DNA of 64,000 nt from Onthophagus taurus (taxonomy: Eukaryota > Arthropoda > Insecta > Coleoptera > Scarabaeidae). Position numbers and translations under genes: made by a program. Every line of letters starts with the position of its first letter. Position 1 is the first letter of the stretch. The notes under the pieces were generated by a model that saw nothing but the letters and a program-made list of their open reading frames with translations, made no database searches and was not told the origin of the DNA. The DNA is taken from contig NC_091972.1 of NCBI RefSeq assembly GCF_036711975.1, positions 16,311,001-16,375,000 on the forward strand. Reading direction: 5' to 3'. Shown here in pieces: positions 54,871 through 64,000 of the stretch.

Positions 54871-55168
54871 GGATATTTGGTAACTATCCAGTACCCGGCC
54901 GGATTTTAAAATATGGCCTTATAGGCTGGATACCGGATGGTTGCCGGATATCCGTTCTACCACTACTATAGAGTATACGTTGTGTATCTTACACTTTGCA
55001 ACTGGTCATTAATGATGCCTTATTCAGAGAAGAAGGCATAGAAATAGCAATAAAACGATCCAGAAATTTTGGAACTGAGACAAAAGCAGAATTTCGATTT
55101 CGGTTTTGGCGGGTACCTGGTGTTGCTGTATATAATCACCACAAATGACAGTATGTCTATGAGTGGGG
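54571..55168 (+). repeat. direct duplication S2, copy 1 (spacer)
   Basis: 598 bp identical by eye to 57152-57749. Contains satellite monomers and a segment with AGTACCCGGCCGG and GGATATCCG, ending TGAGTGGGG at a hairpin. Confidence 0.92.
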
Positions 55169-55185
55169 TTATAAGCCCCACATGA

Positions 55186-57152
55186 TGCAGTTTTCATCGA
55201 TAACTTTCTAAATCCGCTATAAAATTAATTTCTGGAAGGATCCTTGTGGATATATCACAAATTATTAATTAAAATGTACTCTTTTTAATGCAAAAAGCCG
55301 TTTTGAAAAATCACTTATAGTTCTTGAGAAATAAATTTTTGAAGTAATCGACAATTTCGATCTGTGTAATTAACACGTCTAAAAGCCGTACTTTCCACTA
55401 TAGAGTAATTGATTAATCGAGGCCTTATCGATTCACTGAGCAATTGCATGATCATCTGCCCATTGCGGTTGCTTCATCATTCTTTTTGTTATATTTGTCA
55501 AGGTACATTGCATGAGATTCGATTGTTATTATTAATATTTGTCACATTTTCTTTTTTGGCTTCATTTTTCTTCTCGTCGAGTATTTTGTCGATACTCTGA
55601 ATTGTAAAATTTGGAAAATTTTGCTTCAATCGATGTATAGTTTGCTTTTTTGATTCGTTACTGCCCAAACAGTAAAGTATTTTGCAATGTTTACATATGA
55701 CTTTTGACAAGTCAGCAATGCGTTTGTGCTTTTGTCGTAGAAATTCCAACTCGTTCACGCACGGTAACTGCACGTACACAAACAACTTGTTTCATCTTGC
55801 ATCAAACAAGATGAAATCTCCGTACATAGAAGCCAAAGCAGATACGAGAATACAAACTGACAAACTGACAAACGCCAGTCGAGGCTCGACGGACGAAGTT
55901 TCGGTTCTTGCAGAAGGTTTGGTCGATTTTTGGCCAAAACAGAAACATTTACCGAAACTTGTATTTTGGCCAAAGTTCGAGTACGCGGTCTTAGTGGATG
56001 ATATACGACTGATTACGGTAGTATTCAGTCTAACAAGAAGTGACCAATATAATAATGCAACGTAATAACCATATTAGTGTGGTCCATCAGCTGAAACGTG
56101 TCTAGTAGATAACTACTTCATACGTTACATCTAGGACATTTATAAGTCACACTGCAACAACAGCCAACACATTTCTAAGCAGTATTAAACAATACATGCA
56201 ACATTTTATGTAAATTTTAAGTTCTTCACAAAAAATTTTATGGAGATATTTGTACTAATCAACACATTATTAAGATTTTACTCAACACTTATTTATTGAC
56301 TGAATAAATGAGTAAATATGTGCATCTCTTGAGTGGTCTTCTCGAGGTTGAACATGCTCACGTTGGCCACCGACATGTCAGTACTTGCAGTGCTTAATAA
56401 ATGCTTAGTGCTACTGCTAAGGCAGCATATGCTACATTTGTTATGTGCTATGCTGAAGACAAAAATCGATGTAGATAGCCCAGCAGAAGGACAACGGCAA
56501 TGGGTTTATTCACAGTGCGAACTTGACGGTAAGAATCAAATCTCTTTCGAATGTGGTGGTTATAATCTATAAGAATTTATTTTTAGATGGTACTATGCAC
56601 AGAGTGAACATTTGAGAATAGGTAGGTACAGCCTTCTGATTAGTCATTTTCGCAAACCACTTACAATTAGTACTGTGTAATAGACTTATGTATTTATGTG
56701 TTATGCGATGTAAGGTATGAGACCCTTTTCGGACGCCACCAATCAACTTGACGAATATGAAAAGATGTACCCTGCTACTGGTACAATAGAGAGGAGTTCA
56801 GAACATTTCAGCAGCTGCAACTGCGGAGAGTATCTTAAGATGGAGTAAGTGTTGTAGTAGCATGTGGATAACCATAAACTTTCTTACAAGTATATAAAGA
56901 GAAAGTAATCGTGTAAAAAGACCACCTCGTGATTTTGATACATCTATGTGTATATGTATTCATGTGTATGCATAGTCAAGTTCTTATTTAATAAGAATCT
57001 GTTGCTATAAAAGCCACAAATTGAAACGACAACCAACGTATATTTACGACACACGATCAAGGTATCTTTATTCTTTTTCCAATGCTGTAAAAATATATTT
57101 ATATGAATTAGTGTAATATTCTATTAGATTTAAATATTTTCGTGGTGCACAA
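55186..57152 (-). repeat. inverted duplication, right arm (A')
   Basis: Reverse copy of 52336-54302, the same 1967 bp. Its left border touches the hairpin remnant at 55163-55181; its right border overlaps the start of direct duplication S2 copy 2 by one base. Confidence 0.93.
55498..55785 (-). pseudogene. hAT BED-finger remnant, duplicate copy
   Basis: Identical to the frame at 53703-53990, lying in the inverted arm A'. Confidence 0.5.
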
Positions 57153-57749
57153 GGATACTTTTATTAATAATTAGTGATATTTCCACGAGGATTTTTCAAG
57201 AAATTAATTTTATAGCGAATTTTGAAAGTTATCGATGAAAATTGCAACCTCGAAAATTTTATCAAAATTTCAAATATTGTTTTCTCAAAAACTAAACGTT
57301 ATTTTTCAAAACGGGTTGGTTCATTGGGAAGAGCACACAATTATTAACATTTTGGAAGATTTTCATACTCATATTCCAAGAAATGGATTTTATACGAATT
57401 TTTAAAACTTAATCGGCGAAAATAGCAAAATTCGAAAAAATTGTCGAAGCCGGATATTTGGTAACTATCCAGTACCCGGCCGGATTTTAAAATATGGCCT
57501 TATAGGCTGGATACCGGATGGTTGCCGGATATCCGTTCTACCACTACTATAGAGTATACGTTGTGTATCTTACACTTTGCAACTGGTCATTAATGATGCC
57601 TTATTCAGAGAAGAAGGCATAGAAATAGCAATAAAACGATCCAGAAATTTTGGAACTGAGACAAAAGCAGAATTTCGATTTCGGTTTTGGCGGGTACCTG
57701 GTGTTGCTGTATATAATCACCACAAATGACAGTATGTCTATGAGTGGGG
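57152..57749 (+). repeat. direct duplication S2, copy 2
   Basis: Same 598 bp as 54571-55168 in the same orientation, attached directly to the end of inverted arm A'. Confidence 0.92.
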
Positions 57750-57785
57750 CTTATAACCCCACTCATAGACATACTGTCATTTGTG
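57721..57785. repeat. perfect 29-bp-stem hairpin
   Basis: CACAAATGACAGTATGTC... to GAGTGGGG (57721-57749) is followed by a 7-base loop CTTATAA and the exact inverted complement (57757-57785). At the corresponding place in S2 copy 1 the loop is inverted (TTATAAG, 55169-55175) and only six bases of the right stem remain. Confidence 0.92.
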
Positions 57786-57789
57786 CAGA

Positions 57790-58310
57790 GATGTTCTTGC
57801 TGCAGTCAGGAGGTTATGACTGCACGACAAATTTAATACACCAACCTCAGAGACATTTTTCACAATCCCCCTTGCTCTACCTACACTTGTGAAAATTTGT
57901 TAGCAATAGATTATCAGCAATAAGAAATAATTGATTTATAAAATATATACATTCCTGTAGCTAAGTTAAACTTCAAGAATTTATTTAGCAGTTGCAAATC
58001 AAATTTGTTGAATATCAAATGGATGTTAAAACCGCATTTTGCTACAGAACATAAAGCTGACATAAAGGGTTGTAACAAAAATCTAATAAGGTTAATATGT
58101 GTTTTAAAATGGAATATAGAAGTATATGAAGAGGTTGTAATAACCTTGCAATTTAGTCATTGACATCCACTGAAGACAATTCACCATGAATCACCATGAT
58201 TATCCTTATGAGCTGCCCGAAAATAGCAGAAAAAATTTTATTTTTTAATATATTACACATAAATTTTGAATTATAATTAATGCAATTCGATGTTGCTTCT
58301 TCCTAAAAAG
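57790..58310. other. no gene seen
   Basis: No supported features. Confidence 0.35.
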
Positions 58311-58314
58311 ATTT

Positions 58315-58560
58315 TTTATGTTTGATTCATTTGTATTCCCAAATGAAATCAGAATTCTTAAAGCCCTACTACCTAAAATAAAATATTCGCTCTGCATTTT
58401 TGTCCAAAACGTATCTAGGTCACAATTTAGGAATTCCTCCTTCGAGGTACTGTCTTCGCATAGTTCGAGAAACTGAACGTTAGCTGAAACATCTTCATCT
58501 TCAACGAATTTATCAAAGAAGGTGCTGAACTATGGAATTAGTGAGTTTTTTCGTTGTAAG
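58315..58560 (-). pseudogene. hAT transposase C-terminal fragment (ZBED5/FAM200 style)
   Basis: The minus strand reads FVEDEDVSANVQFLELCEDS, EEFLNCDLDTFWTKMQSEYF and ILGSRALRILISFGNTNES, close to the hAT dimerisation region with FW......YP.LG..AL..L..F..TY.CE. The CE.FS end is lost. Only this piece remains. Confidence 0.5.
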
Positions 58561-58564
58561 TGTC

Positions 58565-59635
58565 ACCAATTTGAACTCTAGGTAAGTTCTAGTTTTTGCA
58601 AAAAATCAGCAATCTTATTTTGCGCTATGAGAATATTGCTCATATTTCTTTGTATGAAAGACTGTAATAAAGTGTCATTTATAATAAAGTGTCAGTTTCA
58701 CTGAAAAAGTATATCTCTATGTCTGTCTCTGCTATATCTTTTATTTTTGTATAAAAGTTCTTCTCCTTTTCTGATTCACGATTTTCAAAAAACAAAGCTA
58801 TTTTTCTCACATCTCAAATACTCTGTTTTAAACATTTCCCCCTTGACAGTGAACGTACTTCTGGCAGAACACTACTTAGTGCATCAAATTTCACACGCAA
58901 CTTATTGCTCGCCCATAACAAACTTTATGACTCCTCTCCTATTGTGTGCAGGTTAAGAATCACTGGCTTAAAAGATTTATGAAATGAGATGAGAGTAAAT
59001 ATCGTACAACAATACAATAACATCTGATATGATAATAACATAAAAAAAGGAGAAATATAATGCGTCTTCACCATCGTATAACGCATAAAATTATATTAAC
59101 AATGTTATCTTTTTCAAATAAAACAATTTAATTAACTGGACATTGAACCTTCAAAATTTTCCAAATGAAAAATATCTCAGTAAACATTTCAAATTATCAC
59201 AAAAAGTAAAAAATTTATATTTTCTAAATTGTAACTACAATTTAGTTGTTTATAATTCCACTCAGTTTTTTCTCGTATGAATAATGTATCGACCTTGACT
59301 TTAGTTCCCAATCTCATCAACATTATTTTTTTGTATGCACAACGATTCTACATTGTGTTCGTGATCATGACGACAACGAAACAAGTTATAAGTGACAAAC
59401 ATAACGCTTCCTCCTACATTTCTTCCGTACTGAAAACAACAACTTGATCATTACGATCCAATCGTAAATGATCGTTTTGAATTCTGCGTGGGTATTTTTT
59501 TAAACGTGATTAGTTTAGCAAGAAAGTCAAAATACAAATTTATTGTTTCAAATAAACATAACTAGTGAGGTTATTTATTATTATAAAGAATAATAATCAA
59601 ATTGAATAAATACATTATTCGATAATTAATAATGC
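58565..59635. other. no gene seen
   Basis: No supported features between the hAT fragment and the 3' end of the AA15 gene. Confidence 0.35.
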
Positions 59636-59639
59636 GAGC

Positions 59640-60483
59640 TTATACGATGGTCACATCTGCACATGAGCGGAAAGTTTCTTGGAGGCCACATCCCATCGCT
59701 GATGTACCATCATCACAAACACCCCAAGAATTTGCTAATAAAAAAGATGAAATTAAAGATATGAACGAGTTATTATAGGATGTAGAAATACTCACCAACT
59801 GTATAACTCCATCTTAAAGTACATCTAGCACATCTCACCCCAGCTGGTAATCTAACACGTGAGACAACGTTAAATTGAGAACTGGTGATGTAGTGCTTAT
59901 CGGATCCATTCTCCAATTTTAATGGAATAAAACAGCTTTCTCCCGGTTCGTAAGATGATGGATTAGAAAGCGGGCATAAACTGAAAAATTATATTTTTTG
60001 AAAAAATGTTTTTGTTTAACGCCTTTAATTTACCTGTAGGAGAAATAACCCAAATGATTAGCGGTCAATGTTATACTGACATCAATGACTTGTCCAGACT
60101 TGTAAGTACCAGTTACTTTACCTTTACCATATGTGCCGGTGTTCTCATTCGGTTGAGGATGTGCAGCTGTATAAGGATCTCCGCAAACTCCACACTGACC
60201 TCCAGAAGATACAAACGTCTAAAAAAACATGTACAAGATTGTTGTAGATTACATCTGTTTTGGATGTAGTAAATATAGTTCATTGTAAGCAGGTGGAAAT
60301 CTTATAATTATGAATTCTTACCCATCTTCCTCCACAATAATTGGCATTATCGTTATAATTGGCTGGATATCCAGAGTAGAACCTCCACACAGAACTTCTC
60401 CCAGCAGGATTGACCATCATACCATGACCGGAAACGTATTCGAAAATATTCGCAACGACTAATAACGTTAGAAATTTCAACAT
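59640..60483 (-). CDS. AA15 lytic polysaccharide monooxygenase
   Basis: Secreted copper enzyme that oxidatively cleaves chitin and/or cellulose; AA15 members are known from insects and other invertebrates. Four exons: 60483-60322, 60218-60034, 59980-59796, 59734-59640; all introns GT-AG and phases agree, 627 nt, 208 residues plus stop. Signal peptide residues 1-19 (MLKFLTLLVVANIFEYVSG) end exactly before His20, which becomes the N-terminal copper-binding His of HGMMVNPAGRSSVWR. Further family motifs: YNDNANYCGG, GGQCGVCGDPYTAAHPQP, LTANHLGYFSY with the likely second brace His, RWSYTVANSWGVC, and the end GCGLQETFRSCADVTIV. The Cys pattern is complete. No carbohydrate-binding module or anchor follows. 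Nothing suggests a defect. Confidence 0.95.
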
Positions 60484-60489
60484 TTCGAT

Positions 60490-61030
60490 TTTTTTAATTT
60501 CTTTCTCTATGTTAAATTTTTATTTAAATTGTTTATAATAGAACGTGATGATATGCAATTAATAAAATGTAACAATTCTACTTCCCCAATTTATACCGAC
60601 AACAAAGTTATCAAAATCCCTGATAAGAGATGGTCCAGGAAGGGAAGGAGAAAAAAGGGTAAACAAGTTTGGCGAATTGTAAGGTACGAATTTTTATTGC
60701 ATCATGTAGAAAAGAAAGTGACGCTTTAATTCTTATTGTTCATGTTATCTTTAAAATGTTAAAAAACAACCTTATTATTTTGTTTAAGTGGAAGTAATTT
60801 ATTGTATGAGTTCGTACTCTCTATAACAAAAATTAGGATGTGTACCATGTTATCTATGTATGAGTACTATTTACAAAATATTTATCGAATCTAGATATAT
60901 TTTTTAGATTTAGAAATAAGTCATGTTAACTAGAATTTAAGTTTATGAATTTATTTGATGACGAATTGGAAATATTTGTGTTTGTTAACTCATAAGTGGT
61001 TTTCAAATCTGGTATGAAATCAAATTCGAA
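60490..61030. promoter_or_regulatory. upstream region of the AA15 gene
   Basis: Lies 5' of the AA15 ATG on the minus strand, so its promoter is expected here. A Lys/Arg-rich open frame at 60529-60726 on the plus strand is unrecognised and probably fortuitous. Confidence 0.3.
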
Positions 61031-61034
61031 GTCC

Positions 61035-61580
61035 AGTTTGCCTTACATAGTATTTTCCACGCTTCTATCATAGTCTATAGACTCCTGATCCATTCAACGA
61101 AGGAAATTTGTTTCTGCCATAGGCAATGAGTTCCATAGTTTGATAATGTCTCACCACGATGAAGTCATTTTTAAATTATTTGGCTATCCTTTCCAATACC
61201 TGAAACTTATATCTGAAACAAAATGGTTGACTATTACTGTATTTGTGGCTTTTTCTCCGTCTTGACCCTTTGGACATCCTTCGTCATATAACCATTCTTT
61301 TGAAGTACGTCATTTCGAAGTCGTTCTTCATTCTTCAAATTTTCTCTGTCGCATAATCTCCTAGCCCTTTAAAAACGAATGCAAATTATGGACTTATTCT
61401 GTTGTGGGTGGTGGTATGATAAAGCTTATAAGTACCTATTCGTCTGTGTTTTCTTCTGATGCACTCCATGTTTGAGTTGGTGATTGTTGGTCTTGATTAC
61501 TGCTGCCTCGAGGAATGATAGCTGGTAGTCATTGTCTTCTTCAGCTGCAGCCACATCGAGTTAGCTGCATCGTGTAAAAT
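61035..61580 (-). pseudogene. Penelope-like element fragment
   Basis: The minus strand carries, across frames, AAAEEDNDYQLSFLEAAVIK then KKTQTNRYL (family VYRKPTHTDRYL), ISPIICIRF, ARRLCDRENLKNEERLRNDV, LQKNGYMTKDVQRVKTEKKP, VLERIAK and KNDFIVVRHYQTMEL, finishing with GSGVYRL at the start of the GIY-YIG domain. This is the C-terminal reverse transcriptase and linker of a Penelope-like element, decayed. Confidence 0.65.
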
Positions 61581-61584
61581 CATG

Positions 61585-62505
61585 AACAGGACAAAACAAG
61601 CCCTACTACGGGAAAGAATTCATAAGAACTTTAAGACCCTATAACTAAAAGTAAAGACAATGTAAAGACTAGGACAATGTGGATAAGATAACTATGGAGA
61701 AGGCGAAACGAGAGTTTTAATAGATCCCAAGATACAAATCAAGAAATTTAGATTATTAAAACGCCAAGTACAGAAGAAGAAGTAAGAAGCACTCCATTGA
61801 TGAATGAACTACCGACGATACTAGGACTAAGGAAGGATTAAATATCGTGGAGTACCACAAGAATAAATTATGTATTCAGTAGAGTGTTGAAGAAAAAGCA
61901 GAAGTGTTGAAACTATCCCTGAGATGCTTGCAACTTTTAACCCCTTAACTATATAGATTAACATTTTCAGCAGAACCAGTAAATGCAGATTTATGAAAGG
62001 GAATAGTTTTGTGGGGATTTAACGATTGACTTCCAGAACAGTTATTAGTTTTGGTACAACTACATTCAGAGTTGTATTTTTTGACATTTCCAGCTTCTTT
62101 CTGCATTTCGGTCCCCTTTTCAGACCTTGTTTTTTGTACTGGTAAAGGGACAGTTTTTCTTTTTCAGTAGTAATGCTATTTCTAAAGAAGTATTTCTAGG
62201 GGAGAGGCGGCTAAAACGGTCTGTAAAAAGTCTGTAATAGAATACACGTGCAAGGAGCGAGGTTGCACTGTTTTATGTGGTGATCGTTTCATACCAAATA
62301 TTTTAGTTCTGACTGGAGAGTGGTAATGATGAGCTCATAGTTCTGGTGTTACTTCTCCTTTTATTTCTTGATCCTTCCAACAAAATCCATCAGTGTATGA
62401 ACCGAGGTTTCATTTATTTTGAAAGGCACCGTTGTGTAAAACTCGTCTAAAACATTATTTTATCCTGTATTTCCAACTCCTTTTATATTGATAAAACTCC
62501 AAATA
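61585..62505. other. no gene seen
   Basis: No recognised coding or terminal repeats. Confidence 0.35.
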
Positions 62506-62509
62506 TGTA

Positions 62510-63070
62510 CCAAGCTGTGGAGAAAGTATTAGGGGGTAAAATGGGTAAAGGCTTCCAAACGATTTGAAGTTCTTCATACTGCTCTTGAAGCGAGAGTTAA
62601 AAAAGTAAGAAAAGGAGAATTTAACTGCAAGGAGTTAACGAAGAAAAAATTAGGTAAGCGCTAGTGCAATATTTTTTTTTTGTGGAAGCACGATTATCTT
62701 TCATATTAAATGACTTCAGAACATCAGCGTTTGAATTAGGGGAGCAAAATCATATGGGCCATCGATTAACAAGAAAAAAGAAGGTATATCTTTTTTATAC
62801 AGTTTTTTAAGTAGACATCCAAACATCAAGTTGCGCACCCCTGTGACATCATTGCTTGCAAGAGCATGGGTTTTAAAAGAACTGCTGTTCAGAAATATTT
62901 TATGTTCGGAAGGAGAAGAGAGCAGTGATGTGTCCTGCATATATTGTACGGAACTTTACTCAAACTCCAAATCAGATGACTAATCAGATGAGTAAAATGT
63001 CAAAATTGCCATAAAGCCCATAAAGTTATTTACCTACATGATCCTTATTACATTAACAACCGGGCAGATC
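62510..63070 (+). pseudogene. pogo/jerky-type transposase DNA-binding fragment
   Basis: Plus strand: AVEKVLGGKMGKGFQTI (psq-type helix-turn-helix, family form ...V..G.MG...AAK.F), a frame change, then AEQNHMGHRFNKKKEG and FLSRHPNIKLRTPVTSLLAR followed by AWVLKEL, the CENP-B/Tc5-type second helix-turn-helix. After it comes a degraded zinc finger: DVSCIYCTELYSNSKSDD and, past stops, CHKAHKVIY-like residues. The DDE nuclease is missing. Confidence 0.65.
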
Positions 63071-63434
63071 CTGCTCAATTTCCATATCTTTAGAAATTCA
63101 GAGTTTTTGATTATTAGGTTGAAAATATGTAAGAACGGATGTAATTGTGCAGAGGCACAGTCTTGAACTAAAAATGCAAGAATCTCATCTGGGCAACACA
63201 AAAATCATGAGAAGCAAAATAACTAAATATATTTTATTGACAGACGAACAACAAGGAGGACACAAAATGGAAGATATGGTCAAAATCCTATGTATACGAT
63301 GTAGTGTTGGTGGTGAAAAACGAGGATGATCTCTATAGGTTACTGTACCAGTTTAATAAAATGGCGAAAAACTCTAGGATATCGATTAGATGCAAACTTA
63401 TGGTGATAAAACCATATACCTGACAACGAAATTT

Positions 63435-63850
63435 AAATAGCTGGCCATCGAAATATCTGAATACGGAGATAATGTGACTTAAATGACTTAATGAAATAAG
63501 ATATAAAATCATCAATGTATACAATATGGCGCAATACACATATTTGAACTGAAGCCAAAGCGCGGATCTACATGTTTGCAATTAGACCTATACTATCTTA
63601 TGCAGCAGAAACTCAAGACATACAAACAAGAAGAATACTACAGTCAATAAATGAATATTATAGTGCGTAGAATAGCTGGTAAAACTCTGATAAATAGAGA
63701 AAGAAGTCAGAACGTACAAGACAGATAACATAACTGCTTAGATATTAAAAAGAAAGAAAGAATGGAATGAGCACATCGATAGCATGACAGAGGATCGAAT
63801 TGTGAAGACATATAGCAACAAAGATATGAAAAAACAAAGACGCAATTATG
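63435..63850 (+). pseudogene. RTE-type LINE fragment
   Basis: Plus strand: RIYMFAIRPILSYAAETQD (family KVRIYKTCIRPIMTYAAET), then IVRRIAGKTLINRERSQNVQ, KKEWNEHIDSMTEDRIVKTY, with stops between them. Thumb and C-terminal region of an RTE-group reverse transcriptase. Continues to the window's right side without a clear tail. Confidence 0.65.
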
Positions 63851-64000
63851 CTTAAATACAGATATCTACAATATAAGGTTAACACAACAGTCCGAATTGC
63901 TCTTGAATTGACCTAACCTTCTGGTCAGGACAGGATTAGGAGTGTTTAGTGAAAAAATTCAATGTAATGATTGAGGCAGGCAGAGAAGTATTGAGTAAGG

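Noticed and set aside
55682..56065. 127-codon frame present in two identical copies (also 53423-53806, minus)
   Set aside because: The duplication is explained by the inverted repeat; the frame is antisense to the BED-finger remnant and has no motif.
1..64000. tRNA, rRNA or snRNA genes
   Set aside because: I saw no A/B-box tRNA pattern with a cloverleaf and no conserved rRNA or snRNA strings; short degenerate RNA genes could have been missed by eye.

Overview
This is an AT-rich arthropod, almost certainly insect, nuclear sequence. I lean towards a beetle but cannot prove it. The evidence is interrupted genes with short GT-AG introns, an AA15-type copper monooxygenase gene, and a dense population of Tc1/mariner-type, hAT, Harbinger, pogo-type, Penelope-like and non-LTR elements at every stage of decay. 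There are no operons, tRNA genes, rRNA genes or CRISPR arrays.

Only four host genes can be supported, all on the minus strand: (1) a phytanoyl-CoA dioxygenase (PHYH) family gene at 26.1-27.2 kb; (2) an intact, intronless and strongly diverged ribosomal protein eL13 (RpL13) paralogue at 32.4-33.0 kb; (3) a serine carboxypeptidase (peptidase S10, SCPEP1/vitellogenic type) of six exons at 33.2-47.8 kb, whose N-terminal exons are separated from its C-terminal exons by an intron of about 13 kb filled with transposons; (4) a complete four-exon AA15 lytic polysaccharide monooxygenase at 59.6-60.5 kb. The carboxypeptidase model needs one extra A removed in exon 4 to stay in frame.

The rest is a layered record of transposon activity. 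Four long-TIR transposons with a TA target duplication encode the same broad type of transposase (DUF4817-like N-terminus, D-D-D triad with about 41 residues between the last two Asp by my count): 1.6-3.2, 8.4-10.0, 22.7-24.7 and 42.2-44.4 kb. One sits exactly at the centre of a long palindromic element, which itself interrupts a jockey-like retrotransposon (7.1-10.6 kb). Another carries a nested jockey fragment, and its uninterrupted target site survives in a paralogous repeat 0.6 kb away. Non-LTR fragments of jockey, I-group, RTE, CR1/L2-like and one further type occur, the last with a clean 15-bp target duplication (17.6-19.06 kb). Penelope-like fragments lie near 1.0, 6.1, 14.4-15.8, 35 and 61 kb.

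Region by region: 0-7 kb old repeats and one transposon; 7-10.6 kb three-level nest; 10.6-12.8 kb no gene seen; 12.8-15.8 kb I-type and Penelope-like remnants; 16.5-19.1 kb Harbinger fragment and a young LINE; 21.6-25.6 kb 21-bp minisatellite with insertions; 26-27.3 kb PHYH; 27.8-32.0 kb RTE and Tc1 remnants; 32.4-47.8 kb RpL13 paralogue and carboxypeptidase with its repeat-filled intron; 48.8-51.5 kb MITE-like elements; 52.3-57.8 kb a 2-kb identical inverted duplication plus a direct duplication over an hAT/satellite region; 58-64 kb the AA15 gene among hAT, Penelope, pogo and RTE relics. The genes do not form a pathway that I can see; their proximity looks incidental.
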